Of a stretch of 64,000 nucleotides of DNA, positions 1 to 11,304 are shown piece by piece; positions within the stretch are counted from its first letter, which is position 1, and each line of letters begins with the position of its first letter. Both the position numbers and the translations under genes were made by a program. The notes under the pieces are model-generated. The model was not told the DNA's origin. It saw only the letters and a list, made by a program, of their open reading frames with translations, and made no database searches. Source of the stretch: Phlebotomus papatasi (taxonomy: Eukaryota; Arthropoda; Insecta; Diptera; Psychodidae); contig NC_077224.1 of the NCBI RefSeq assembly GCF_024763615.1, positions 63,932,712 through 63,996,711 on the forward strand. The letters run 5' to 3'.

Positions 1-752
1 CATATAAATATGCAAAATGTACGCATATTTGGGAATTAGGGGCATTTACGTGTGGAGGGTCCTTGGAAACCTGTGAGCAAATATACGACTATATTCTACC
101 GGCGCGGTCTAATGAGAAACAGCAACCCCTCAACACGGCACTTGCTACACAGCATTAATAGGCCGAAAGAGCGAGTGCCGTGCTCTAATTACAAAATTCG
201 CCAGGAATAATTTATCGCTTTTAATTTACGAAATTACGGGAATTACAGATTTTATAATTCCCAGAATGGGGTATATGGACTACATACACAGCAATATACT
301 TCATCACCCTTTTGGGAGTATGTTATTCCCCGCGAAATGCGCAAAATGTAACGCATATACGAACCATAATTTGTGTATTTTTGCCGGTGCGGCCTCAGCA
401 AGAAAGTTGGGCATAATATTGTGAATGAATTTTCAGTTTAGTGCCCTTTCGACCTCATTCGTCTTCTCCCTTGACTCTCACCCATGGCATTGTAAGTGAA
501 AGTGCTTTCTGCTCGATGTAACCCTGAAACGGAAAATGAATGTCTGATAAGGCTTCTGTCACCTTCTATTCTCTGTCTTACGTCTCAATGCCGACAGCCA
601 TAGGATTGTTTTTATTGCTCATGTTTGGAATATTTCCTAGGAAGAGTTCTGCTGTGTAATCCTGTGGATTGAGGTGACAGGTATACGGGCTTTCTAAATG
701 TTCAAATAGGTTCAGAGAAAAGATATAATATTGGAAAATTACCAAGATGACA
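1..752. other. Gene-less stretch with two repeated motifs
   Basis: No convincing gene. Two short motifs occur twice in the same order: GCAAAATGT(A)ACGCATAT at 12-28 and 341-358, and CCGGYGCGG...AGAAA at about 99-119 and 385-406. This suggests a diverged direct duplication of about 0.3 kb or two fragments of one repeat family. No terminal repeats were found. Confidence 0.3.
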
Positions 753-754
753 TA

Positions 755-972
755 GGGGAATGTAGGTATAATTCGCACAGAGAACCTTCAGACGATGCGA
801 ATTTTCTCTTTGTTTGCAAAGAGCTTTCTTACCATTTCTTATCCCGTTTCATGAGCTTAATAATTATTTATCTATCTTATGGCTAAGAAATGACGAACTA
901 GCTCTTTGCAAATAAAGAGAAAATTTGCGTTGTTTGAAGGTTCACTCTGTGCGAACCATACCAACATTCCCC
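755..972. mobile_element. Palindromic MITE, TA target duplication
   Basis: A 218-bp near-perfect palindrome. It begins GGGGAATGTAGGTATAATTC and ends with the inverted counterpart ...CCAACATTCCCC. It is flanked by TA at 753-754 and 973-974. The arms keep matching inward (CGCACAGAG, TTTGCAAAGAGCT). TA duplication and hairpin form are typical of non-autonomous Tc1/mariner/pogo elements. It carries no coding capacity. Confidence 0.8.
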
Positions 973-974
973 TA

Positions 975-1445
975 CTGTAGCAGTTTCGAGAATGCTAAAA
1001 CTCATGACATTGATTCTTTGCTCTAATAAAATAAAGCGTGTGCACGCTGAAATTGAAGGGTTCCTCCTACAGTGAGGTTGCATCCATGAAAATTGTGGAG
1101 CTTTTCTGGAAAAATAGTCAGGTTCTTCCGTATGGTATCATTTTCAATGATTGCGTTGAGTACTAAGTTGACCTCTTCGCAGTGATAGCAAAGGGAAAGT
1201 AGGTCATCATCAAGGTTATATCCAAATTATTAGAATCGTAATCGAAAAATGGCTCCCATAGCATATAAAAAGAACAAAAATATTTTTCGAAAGATAATTT
1301 AACTAGGATTTTTCTATGTTTTTAGTTTTTAATCTAATGGCTTCTCGCCGATTTCTCGACCATTATTTTTAATTCCCGTCATTAGATACTTGACAAGTCC
1401 TTCTCCGCGGTCACGGACGATTTTCTTCCACTTTCTTTTGATATT
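975..1445. other. No feature seen
   Basis: AT-rich flank between the MITE and the Harbinger element. I see no ORF, RNA or repeat here. Its last three bases, ATT (1443-1445), form the left Harbinger target duplication. Confidence 0.4.
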
Positions 1446-2156
1446 GGGCCAAATTCTCTAATTCTGCACCCAAAGTGAGGTTTTGTTTATGTTATTGTTT
1501 CTGGTAACCTGCAAAATCTGGGCAACACTTTAAGTGAGTAAAAATATGACAATTTCTTATCCGGAAGTAAATTTTATCACAAATTATTCAATTTGAGAGG
1601 TAAATAAGGCAATTTAACAAGTTTTCCAAACGATATTAGAGTGTTTTCTGATATCAAAAAAACATCAAAATATAACCGTGTCAAGTCCAACAAAATACAA
1701 AATAAATTTTTGAAATATCAAGAATTTATCAATTTGGGGCTCTATAATAATCGTTAGCTACAGTTTTATGCATATTTAAGTCGTTTTCGTGTTGTTTTTT
1801 AGCAATTTAACAATATTTTTTCACCCAAAACCTCACATTTTCTATGCCTTGTATCCCCTGAATTCCTGGATATTTCCTGTCCGGGTCACTAATAGGCTGT
1901 TCAGGGGGCCACAAAAAACTTGATTAGCTACAAAAACTGCTTTCCGGACAACCTTTTTGCACATAAAACACAAAAATATTCCTGTCACAAATAACCTTAA
2001 ATTGCTGAAATTTATAAAAAAATCTGCATCATTTAGTACTTCCGAGGACGTCCTCGGACAAACATGGACAAAAAGCGGACAACTGTAGATTCTGTCTACA
2101 GACTTTAAATATAAAGCTCTTTTTTATTTAAACGATGTCAAATTAAATTACCTCTT
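1446..2156. repeat. Harbinger left terminal inverted repeat
   Basis: About 711 bp, inverted match of 7164-7875 with only scattered substitutions (for example TTTTATCAC here versus TTTCATCAC in the other arm). It contains a perfect 18-bp palindrome (2041-2058) and an imperfect one around TGTAGATTCTGTCTACA. The arm probably includes the transposase promoter, since exon 1 starts 148 bp inside it. Confidence 0.92.
2041..2058. promoter_or_regulatory. 18-bp perfect palindrome in left arm
   Basis: TCCGAGGACGTCCTCGGA is fully self-complementary and lies 595 bp from the left end. The same site lies 596 bp from the right end (7262-7279). A dyad-symmetric GC-rich site in an AT-rich arm is a candidate binding site for the element's Myb/SANT-like protein or a host dimeric factor. 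The function is inferred. Confidence 0.4.
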
Positions 2157-2304
2157 TTTTTTATTTCAGTCAAAAAGTGTTTTAAAATATATGAGTGTCT
2201 TTTATTTATTTATTTTAGCTATTTTTGGTACTTCAGAAGCCGGATAATCCACGATATAAACTCAACATATTTATTTTTTCTTTCTGAGGACATTTATCGA
2301 AGCA

Positions 2305-4171
2305 ATGGATGAATTACATCGAGGTTATAGAAAGGCCAGAAAATATCTTCGACTGACTGCCAAAGCATTTGAATTGTCTGATGCAAAGTAAATATGATAA
2401 ATAATTTTGTTATTGCTACATTGCGATACATATAACCTCCCAATCACAGCTGGAGTTTGAAAAATTCGAAGATCAATTTATATCGATTTTAAAAGCCATA
2501 CTTTCTCTATATCATAAAACTTAACTTGAAGCTTCCAGCGCTTATTTGGCCTTACCAAACCATTAGTGCGACTACTCATAGAGGATCTTACTCCACATGT
2601 AAGACAAGCAGACCGTAACACGAAGATCCCGCTAAACCTGAAGGTTCTCGTAGCATTAAACTTTTATTGCTCTGGGAGTTACCAAAAGCGCGTGGGTCAA
2701 GATTTTCTTACATGCTTGAGTCAGGCCTCTGTTAGCAGGATCATCAGGGAAATCAGTCAGTTAATTGCTCACAATTTGCTCAACAAATATATCACTTTCC
2801 CAAACACGAGAGCCAGTGCTGAGCGAACCAAAGCGGGGTATTTATTTTCTTTTATTTAGTAAATTTATAAGCATGTTAATGTTTTCCAACTTAGTTTTCA
2901 GGAGAAATACGGGATTTATGGCGTTATTGGCGTTATTGATGGTACACATATCCGGCTTTCTGGTTTGAATAGAGCTTCGGCTCATTCTTTTTTCAACAGA
3001 AAGAGATACTATTCTTTGAATGTGATGATGGTACGTAAAAATATTATATGATTTGCTCAAATTATAATTAATGAGATGTTTTATTTAGGTATGTGATTCT
3101 GACTGTTACATCTCAGCCCTTAACGCCAATTTCCCAGGTTCTGCTCATGATTCTCATATTTGGAGAATGAGCGATCTGAACACTTATTTAGAAAGGAAGT
3201 GTTACAGCTCACAAAATGACACATTTTTGTTGGGTAAGTATAAAAGGTATTTTAATGTGGTTTATTTTATAAGCGTAGATTTAATGCTCATTATTTGAGA
3301 GAGCTTGTAATTTTAGGCACTTTCGGAATAAAGTTAGACACTAAAAATAAATTGATTAAAATTATTAAAACTATGAAATTTTCTCTGAATTTACAATGAA
3401 CAATATATTTATATTACGTTCAAATATTCAAATTGCTTAGAAGATTTAGAACATAAAATCCATTCAATTTTGAATTTTTTTTTTATTAAAATTGCTTTAC
3501 TGAAGATGTAGTATGAGCAATTCTTTACAATCTCGTTTAGCAATGATATGAGAACCATGAGCAGAACCCGAGAAATAAGGAAATTATAAGGGTTGAGATG
3601 TAACAGTCAGAATTACATACTTAAATAAAACATCTCATGTACTATTGCAATATAGTCTGCTGTATTGCACTGCAAACTTAGAACATTAGTGCTTACATGC
3701 AACCTGTCCCAAATATTGAACATATCCGCTCCTGTATATTGCGATAACTAAACAACATCACTATATTCTGTCTTTTCAGGAGATAAGGCTTACGGTCTCA
3801 CACCTTGGTTGCTCACACCATTAAGAGGAAATCTAAGTCGTCAAGAAAAGGCTTACAATAAATGGCATAGGACCGCGCGTCTTTCCATTGAACGCACCTT
3901 TGGAATCTTAAAAAATCGTTATCGCTGTCTTAACGGAAAAGAACGAGCTCTGCGATATAATCCAGAAATAGCAAGCTACATTGTGGCATCGTGCTGTGTC
4001 CTACACAACTTAAGCGTAATTGCTAGTCTACCACGAGTAGATGCAACAATGTACGGAAACGACTCTGAAATTCCAGATACTGCAAATGCTCGTATGGCTA
4101 TGGATGTGTGCAGTATGGGACGAATTGTGCAGCGCCGGATTGTAAATATGATGAATCCTCATCTTGAATAG
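2305..4171 (+). CDS. Harbinger DDE transposase (HARBI1-like), 5 exons
   Basis: Exons 2305-2387, 2532-2837, 2895-3030, 3089-3233 and 3780-4171 give 353 aa. All introns are GT-AG and all phases agree. The start ATG opens MDELHRGYRKARKY. Exon 2 carries the helix-turn-helix-like N-terminal region (FQRLFGLTKPLVRLLI, then LNKYITFPN). DDE_Tnp_4 motifs are complete: GVIDGTHI (first Asp), PGSAHDSHIW, GDKAYG (second Asp) and SIERTFGILKNRY (catalytic Glu), then ASCCVLHNL near the C terminus. The length is normal for the family. Transposases of this type cut and paste the element and need the SANT-like partner for nuclear import and DNA binding (known for the family). Intron 4 (546 bp) is long only because a pogo-like element sits in it. 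No inactivating change is visible. Confidence 0.9.
3294..3734. mobile_element. Pogo-type MITE inside transposase intron 4
   Basis: About 441 bp bounded by TA. Its outer parts match the element at 26801-27847: CACTAAAAATAAATTGATTA, TGAGCAATT.CTTAC, and the 3-prime segment with TGCTTACATGCAACCTGTCC against TGCTTATATGCAGACTGTCC. Its ends are diverged inverted repeats. The middle (3548-3638) is not MITE sequence but an inverted copy of Harbinger exon 4. Boundaries are accurate to within a few bases. Confidence 0.55.
3548..3638 (-). repeat. Inverted copy of transposase exon 4 start
   Basis: The reverse complement of these 91 bases matches 3071-3157: the intron-3 end, the acceptor site and the first ~70 bases of exon 4. 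Shared runs include ATTCTGACTGTTACATCTCA and GGTTCTGCTCATG. The acceptor AG/GTATG is AA/GTATG in the copy. Exon 4 and the copy lie on one pre-mRNA, about 390 bases apart, and could pair. Confidence 0.8.
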
Positions 4172-4373
4172 ATCTCCATTTCACATAAAAAAAAACAAGA
4201 ATTCAAAAAAAAATTATATTTCTCTACTATTACTTCCATTTCTTTTTTTATAATTCAATTTCCAAAATGTTTGTTTTTATTACAAAGCAGAAAGTTCATT
4301 TTTAGAAATTCACTGAAACAAAACAAAATGTCATAACTGGCCCATAGAAAACGCATAAGTCTCTTTCGGATAT

Positions 4374-6974
4374 TCAGGTTTGGTTGAATGAAAAATGAAA
4401 ATGAACGCCTCCTCGCTTTTCCAAGGTTTCAATGCGATTCTTCAATATTTTATTTTCTTTTTCCAAAGCCTGACAACGTTGTTTATATTCCTATAGAGGT
4501 TTAGAAAAAATTATTTGTCAGAAAATGTAGGAAATACAAAATTCTAAAATGTACGCAATATTGAACTATAAAAGAAAATTATGTTATGATGAAACATTAA
4601 AATTAACTGAATTGACTTTTATAAAGTATAAAAACAGTAATACACACTTTACTTATCATACCTCTTTAGTCGGGGAAGTAACTTTACTAGCAGTGCAAGG
4701 ATCAGATCTCTTATCATTTCCGCCTGAGAAGGCAAAGGAAATCCTTGGTTCATTATTATTCGTAGTCATTTTTGTGACGCGGCTCGATGTATTGCCAAAG
4801 GGAGACCTCGTTTTGCCATATTGTTGATTTCTTTTAATCACAGACTTTTGACCATTATATGATCCACTACAGGACAAAGTACGACTGGATATAGTTTTTA
4901 CATTAGAAGAACCTGGAATAGGAGCCACACAAGAAGGTTTTGTTGCAGTCTTACAGCTAGAAGAGCCTGGAGTGGGATTCACATAATGATCTGCTGCAGT
5001 ATTCGCAAAAGACGGGCCAGGAGTGGGATTAGCATAATGATCTGCTGCAGTATTCGCAAAAGACGGGCCAGGAGTGGGATTAGCATAATGATCTGCTGCA
5101 GTATTCGCAAAAGACGGGCCAGGAGTGGGATTAGCATAATGATCTGCTGCAGTATTCGCAAAAGACGGGCCAGGAGTGGGATTAGCATAATGATCTGCTG
5201 CAGTATTCGCAAAAGATGGGCCAGGAGTGGGATTAGCATAAGAAGGACCTGATGCCTTATTCTCTACTCTATTAATTTTTGCTGTCTTTGGAAACGCCGG
5301 AAACGCAGTATTTAACGATTGATTAGCAGGAATTTCATTCGGAACAGAGTTGTCCGAAATTGAATTTTCTTCGTCTGAAGAATTATATGAAAAATTGCTG
5401 CTATCGCTTTCTATTTGCGCATCTGCAATTCGATCATGAATCATCTATAAGAAAATAAACATGCCTTTAAACATAGCCGAATTTAAATGCGCAAACATTA
5501 ATTAAAATTTAAGTTTTACCTTGCTTAAATTAGCATATTTATGATCGTGCACTGCCCCCAACACTGTCGAACAATTTGCACCTTTTTGTAAAATGCCTCT
5601 TACGCGAGGAGCAATCAGAGCTATGATACGCTCTTGTCTACTAGTCAGTTGAGCTCCGCTCCCAGGACCACCCCCTGTTTCGTCTACATCTTTCTTAATC
5701 TTAGTTGCAGCTTTTTTTGCGTGACTTTGCATTCCCTTCCAGGTTTTGATCCATTCTTGACTTGTTTTGGGTGGCTTATATTTTTCCATCGCATTTAATT
5801 CACGAGCCAGCATATTCCAAGCATTATTCTTCTCCTCTTGTTTGTCTTCTGACATATTATGATATTCTCCATTGAACAAACAGAAGTCTTTTTCCATCTC
5901 AAGCAGAAGTCTTTCTCTTTGTGCCTGCGTAGCATGCCCCTACAAAGTATGAATTTATATAATAACTCTTTCATCTTTTTTGGGACTCTGAGTACCCAAA
6001 GCAGCATATGAATGGTTCAGTGAAAAACAATGTTTTTTTTAATTATTCAGAATTGATAAAAATCCTATTCTTGTGGATGATTACAAACTATAAAGATGTT
6101 CAAATGTAAGATATTTTTGTAGGACCTCAATTAGTTCCTGAGCGCAGATATTTTTGATTAAAAAAAGGTGAAATTGGCTTGCAGCATATGCTGCGGTCCG
6201 GAAAGAATTAAGGTAAAGGAGTCAGCCCATTTTCGCCATGTAAGCACTTTTTGGCCACCTGAGATAAAACAACCAATTTAAGGCATTCAAGAATAAGTAG
6301 TTCAACACTTAGAATATGTTGTACTCTAATATTCTAACAGATTATAACATTTATCAATTATTTAAAATTAATTTTAGAACAAGTGGCTAAAAGTATTGAA
6401 AATAATTGGTGAAAATGCATCTTTTTCCAATGAGATTCACTAAAATTCTCGAGACGTATCCTACATATGTAGCTAGATATTGCTTTAAAAAGTATCTTTA
6501 TACAACAATTACAACAGGCGGCAATGGGGCTTCTCGGAGTGTGACGTTCTTTATGACTGTGGGGTAATTCAAATTACCCCACACTTGTGTGTTTGTCTGT
6601 TGTCTCCTGCTTCTAGCAGAGTAGAGGACGTGATGTCGGCAACCCTTCTTGCCATTGACGTGGCCCGTTATTGGGGCAAGACATGTGTAAATTTTATACC
6701 TCCACACCACGATTAATAATAATATACAACAATTCACTTAAGTCTGACAAAAAACTTCACATCCTACGAAGCCATTAAAGCTTAAGGATGGCCAAAAGTA
6801 CTGACTCTACCCTACATGCTACATTATAGTGTCAAAAGAACAAACCTTGTAATTTTTGTCTTCTATGCACGTGTCTGTACTGGAGTCACTATCCCCCTGA
6901 CGCTTTGTTTTTCTCTGACGTTTGGGAACTGATGATTTGGATTGTCCTCCAGAAAGTTTCCGTGGTCGACCCAT
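4374..6974 (-). CDS. Harbinger Myb/SANT-like accessory protein, 4 exons
   Basis: Minus-strand exons 6974-6846, 5939-5520, 5444-4662 and 4490-4374 give 482 aa. All four boundaries are phase 0 with GT-AG introns. Exon 1 opens MGRPRKLSGGQ, an AT-hook-like GRPRK, then a basic stretch KRQRKTKRQ. Exon 2 carries the Myb/SANT-like domain (residues ~60-150): a Trp in NAWNMLARELN, WIKTWKGMQSHAKK and the TGGGPG signature common in this family. Exon 3 is low-complexity, with five 17-residue repeats and acidic/Ser-rich flanks. Exon 4 ends in a short coiled coil (CQALEKENKILKNRIETLEK). In Harbingers this second protein recruits the transposase to the nucleus and to the ends. A polyadenylation signal AATAAA lies at ~4276-4281 on the minus strand. 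The gene is tail to tail with the transposase, 202 bp apart. Confidence 0.85.
4988..5242 (-). repeat. 51-bp tandem repeat in the SANT-like gene
   Basis: Five nearly identical 51-bp units (starts at 4988, 5039, 5090, 5141 and 5192) encode YANPTPGPSFANTAADH on the minus strand. Partial, more diverged units lie on both sides. The period is a multiple of three, so copy-number change keeps the frame. The Pro/Ser/Thr/Ala-rich, probably disordered linker joins the SANT-like domain to the C-terminal coiled coil. Confidence 0.95.
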
Positions 6975-7163
6975 ATTTTTTCCACCTTTTAAAATATATT
7001 TTTAAGGCTTGGAAGCAAGACTGCACCTATTGCTAAGGGTCCGGCTGATGAAGTACCAAAATAATATGTAAACAGCTAAAAATAAAGTAAAATAATAATA
7101 AAATCACACTTTTTTTAAAGCACTTTTAGACTATTGTTCTTTTCTAAAATGAAAAAAAAAATT

Positions 7164-7875
7164 AAGAGGTAATTTAATTTGACATCGTTTAAATAAAAAA
7201 GAGCTTTATATTTAAAGTCTGTAGACAGAATCTACAGTTGTCCGCTTTTTGTCCATGTTTGTCCGAGGACGTCCTCGGAAGTACTAAATGATGCAGATTT
7301 TTTTTATAAATTTCAGCAATTTAAGGTTATTTGTGACAGGAATATTTTTGTGTTTTATGTGCAAAAAGGTTGTCCGGAAAGCAGTTTTTGTAGCTAATCA
7401 AGTTTTTTGTGGCCCCCTGAACAGCCTATTAGTGACCCGGACAGGAAATATCCAGGAATTCAGGGGATACAAGGCATAGAAAATGTGAGGTTTTGGGTGA
7501 AAAAATATTGTTAAATTGCTAAAAAACAACACGAAAACGACTTAAATATGCATAAACCTGTAGCTAACGATTATTATAGAGCCCCAAATTGATAAATTCT
7601 TGATATTTCAAAAATTTATTTTGTATTTTGTTGGACTTGACACGGTTATATTTTGATGTTTTTTTGATATCAGAAAACACTCTAATATCGTTTGGAAAAC
7701 TTGTTAAATTGCCTTATTTACCTCTCAAATTGAATAATTTGTGATGAAATTTACTTCCGGATAAGAAATTGTCATATTTTTACTCACTTAAAGTGTTGCC
7801 CAGATTTTGCAGGTTACCAGAAACAATAACATAAACAAAACCTCACTTTGGGTGCAGAATTAGAGAATTTGGCCC
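7164..7875. repeat. Harbinger right terminal inverted repeat
   Basis: Inverted partner of 1446-2156. The ATG of the SANT-like gene (6974) lies 190 bp inside this arm, so the arm probably serves as that gene's promoter, mirroring the left arm and the transposase. Confidence 0.92.
7262..7279. promoter_or_regulatory. 18-bp perfect palindrome in right arm
   Basis: Second copy of TCCGAGGACGTCCTCGGA, 596 bp from the right terminus and identical to the left-arm site. Confidence 0.4.
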
Positions 7876-7876
7876 A

Positions 7877-8014
7877 TTATGCCCTAGACATACTTACGAC
7901 TTAAGCCAAAAAGCGACTTAGTGAAAAATTATGGAAATGTAGTTTAATGATTATTTCGAATATAATTACGCTAAGCTGTCTCTCGGCTAATCCTCAGGTC
8001 TGTCGAGGCCCTTA
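7877..8014. mobile_element. Short MITE next to Harbinger
   Basis: About 138 bp, from TTATGCCCTAGACATACTTA to CTGTCGAGGCCCTTA. It is the inverted counterpart of the copy at 37370-37494 (shared: GAGGATTAGCCGAGAGAC, AAACTACATTTCCAT, GACTTAAG). Its ends are imperfect inverted repeats. It abuts the right Harbinger target duplication, so Harbinger inserted at its edge. Confidence 0.65.
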
Positions 8015-8024
8015 GTCAAGTCTC

Positions 8025-8900
8025 TAGCTGGCTAAACCTCTTCCTGAGATCATCCTTCAAAATTCCCCAGTATTTCTCAATCGGGCGGACTTCCGAGGTG
8101 CAGGATGGGTTGAATATCTTTGTCACATATTGCACATTGTTCTTACTGAACTATTCTAGGGTGGCCTTTGCCTAATGGCATCTTGCCAGATCAGGCCTAA
8201 AAAGTGGGGCATCTCGGGCTTGGTAGAGAGGCAGAAGTCGCTTCTGGAGACACTCTTTTATGTAGATCTCCTTGTTCATCTTGCCCGTTGTGATAAATTC
8301 AGGGCTGTACGCCCACATGAACAGATGGGCCATCTACATCATGTACTTATTCGATAATTTGTCGCACTTCTTTTACCGGAACTTGCTAGCTACATCCGTA
8401 CGTGACATTGTTGAGTAAAAAATTACTGACCAGTAAGCTGATCGAAATCACCTTTAACGATGGTTTCGTTGTCCATCAAAATACATCCTTGGAAACCTTC
8501 GAGAAGTTGATCGTTGAGTTTCCTCGACCTCGTTTTAGCACTTTCACAGTGTCTGTAGGTCCGATGGCGAGCAGCCTGGGCTTTGTAGGTTATCAAACCT
8601 TTCCTCTTCTGGATTTTCTGGACCAAGCTCCAAAGTATTCCCATTTTTTTTTTAACATATCGCATTGAGTTGCTTCTCGTAAAGCTGTAGCTCTTTCTTT
8701 TCCATCCTCATGTCTTCAATCCCAAGCTTTCGGCCACTTCCTGGCTTACGAGCAACAGTCTTGAGTTCCTCGAACCGAATTATAATCTTCCGGACGGTAA
8801 AGCGGCATTTCCCGGTAAATTTCGCGATTTCAGAATAACTCGCATTTGGATTCTTGAAATGAGTGTCAACTATTAATCTTCGAATGCTTTTTATCTTTTT
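8025..8900 (-). pseudogene. Dead mariner-like transposase
   Basis: Read on the minus strand from ~8900, conceptual translation gives an N-terminal helix-turn-helix region (NASYSEIAKFTGKCRFTVRK), a GSGRK linker, a segment like the first catalytic Asp region (CILMDNETIVKGDFD), and near 8060 PIEKYWGILK, which resembles the final acidic motif of IS630/Tc1/mariner transposases. At least three stops and several frame changes break it. It is a relic. The exact subfamily (mariner, rosa or similar) cannot be set from this alone. Confidence 0.75.
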
Positions 8901-11304
8901 TCAATTACTTAGTCAAAAATCAATATTTTTAACAAGAATTTTAACAAGAAAAAGCTGATTAAATTCTCTTGAAACCACGCCGACGAAAAAAGAAAATCTA
9001 AGCCTACTACGATACTTCACTTCGTAGTCCGTTGTCAAATCTGCATTGTTTACCCTTTACAATAGTCTTATAATTTGATATCTCAAATAAAAGTTAAGAA
9101 AAATCATTTAAAATGAGTAACAATAAGGTGATAATGAGGAAAAAGAAATGCTGAATGTATTCTTTTCATAACATTGCCTAAAAAAATCGATTTCGGACTT
9201 TTCAAGTGGGTGGCGAGAAGTGGTTACAAAACTGGCGAAAAGTGGTAAAAAGTGGCGACGAAGTGGTTATTTTTGCATTGTTAATAAAAATTAGTTTTTT
9301 AAGTAGTTGAGCATTAAATTGTAGGACTATTGTTTTCACGTATTTAGAGCTAATATATCTAAGTAACTTTATGTCAAATTTGAGTTATCTTGTAATAAGG
9401 GTTCAGAAGTTATAATAAAATGAATCCCTCTTCTTTCTAAACATGGCGATAAGTGGTTACTCCACCCTACAGTTCGTCAGTGTGTTGATCGGATTTTGCA
9501 CCCTGTTCAATATGACTGCTCGAAATATTTAGTGTGAAACTTAATTAAAACAGTTAAAAAAAATTTGGAAGGTTTTCGTTTTTGATATTGTCTCCCGACT
9601 TATTTGCATTCTCATTCTCATTACCAAATTTTATTCACAGTTGCGTGAGATTGTTGTTTCTGCTACAGTTCTATAAACCACACAAAAGAGTATGGAACAA
9701 TATTTAACCATGTCTTGTCACGGGCGTGGTTTATTTTTTGTAGGCGTGGACTTTTGTGCTACGTTCAAGATTAAAATATGGGTGAAGATTAAGATCAAAA
9801 TATTAAACTTCAACTGTTAACGTATTGAAACCTCAATTTTACTGTACTATAATATTGGTTCAAGCAAACTGCTAAAGCCTATGTCTTCTTTTTGATGTCT
9901 CCAATATTATCAGTTAACGTGTTGTTCTGCAAAGAGAAAGTTTCTTTTCTGTACCCTCCGTACCCATACCCCTCTTTCTCCCCCATGTCACTCCCACGGA
10001 AAAAGAGATACTTTTTTGAATGTGAATGCCAAAAGCACCAAGAAATTCATACTTGTTGGTTGGTTGTTTTTTCATTATGGCGAATAAATATTTGCTCTAC
10101 GTGACATGTTTGATAAGTAGATATTTTCACCAGCAGTGAGATGCCCCAATTTTACAATGCCCCAACGCCTCAATGAAAATAGGGCCAAGGGATTGAAATT
10201 TTTTCGTGACGCCATCTCGATTGCTGAAAAGTCTCGAGATAAATGTGATATATACGATTTTGCAGAATTGTTACTAAAAATACAATGTAAATAAATAACA
10301 TGGGATATATGGAATAATCAAAAGGAATGGTTGGCAGAAGTAATAAATATGGTAATTTATCATGTTGGTGCGAAAATGGTTTTTCAATTTTAAAATTGTT
10401 ACCATACGCACTATGGTCGTTGCATATTAAAGGGATGTATTTCATACCTTCCATCTAAAATGGGAATATGGTGATTATTTTTCAGGAGTACAAAAAAAAA
10501 GTATTCCTGTAATTCATTTTTCATATTAAAACGCGTACACATGAAAAGGGGGTGTGCCAAAAGTACTTTAATGGAAGGAGAGAGTATTAAAAACGAGAGA
10601 CATGTTGAGACAGGGTGAAAGGGTAAATTCCATGCTCATAAATTGTCAGTTTTCCAAAATTAAACTTTCCACGCGGGAAGAAATGTTTCACAATTTGAGA
10701 TGTGTATATGGCAAGAAAGTTTTTCACTCATTCTCCCCTAACTCACCTCTTTGCTTGTTTTGGGGTTTTATGAAAATGGAGATAGAGGACTTTTGTCGTA
10801 ACGCTGAGTACCATTCATACATATACCTCATCCTGTAACTATGGGTATTGCTCATGATACTGTCGTGCATAAGAACGTGACATGAAGTAGTGAAAATACT
10901 GACGTAAAAGTTTCTCTCTCCCAAAATCCTCCATCATCCACAAAATCTCACAGTCTCATCACATTCCTAGGATGTGGCAGCAAAAAACTACATCCAGGAT
11001 GATGTTTCACCTATGAAAGTAAGCATCAGGTTGTTGTTTCAGAATGCAAAGTGTAATAGCATGTGGATGACTAAAAGCCTTAATAACCATGAATGTCAGT
11101 ATCATCTTGCTTCAACAGTGATAAGATCCAAAAGTGCATCTCTTTTATTAGGTTTTACATTAATTGTTCTATTTTATCTCATAGCACAATTGAGATCACA
11201 ACTTCAAGAAGTATTTGGTAAATTTTCTTTGTATCGTTTGTTTTACGTTTACTTGTTTTTGTGGAAGATTACAAAACTAATTATAAAATGAATTAGAGAC
11301 TGTA
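8901..11304. other. No gene recognised
   Basis: AT-rich with only short, non-conserved ORFs. 9205-9460 contains repeated AGTGGTTA/AGTGGCGA words and ends near ATGGCGATAAGTGGTTACTC followed by CCACCCTA. This could be one end of a TA-flanked element, but no partner end was found. Confidence 0.3.

Larger units (their letters stand above)
1446..7875. mobile_element. Complete Harbinger transposon
   Basis: A 6430-bp PIF/Harbinger element starting GGGCCAAATTCTC and ending GAGAATTTGGCCC. It is flanked by ATT (1443-1445 and 7876-7878), the 3-bp duplication size expected of this superfamily. Inverted repeats of about 711 bp at both ends are nearly identical, which suggests recent activity or conversion. 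Two spliced genes converge inside: a DDE transposase on + (ends 4171) and a Myb/SANT-like protein on - (ends 4374). Autonomous Harbingers encode exactly this pair. Both genes read through every exon with compatible splice phases and no internal stop, so the element could be autonomous. The very long inverted repeats are unusual, as most Harbingers have short ones. Confidence 0.93.

Noticed and set aside
4979..5252. Repetitive frames on both strands over the 51-bp repeats
   Set aside because: Shadows of the SANT-like gene's repeats; the spliced minus-strand frame explains the sequence.
9205..9475. TA-flanked element ending CCACCCTA
   Set aside because: No matching inverted left end found, so boundaries cannot be supported.
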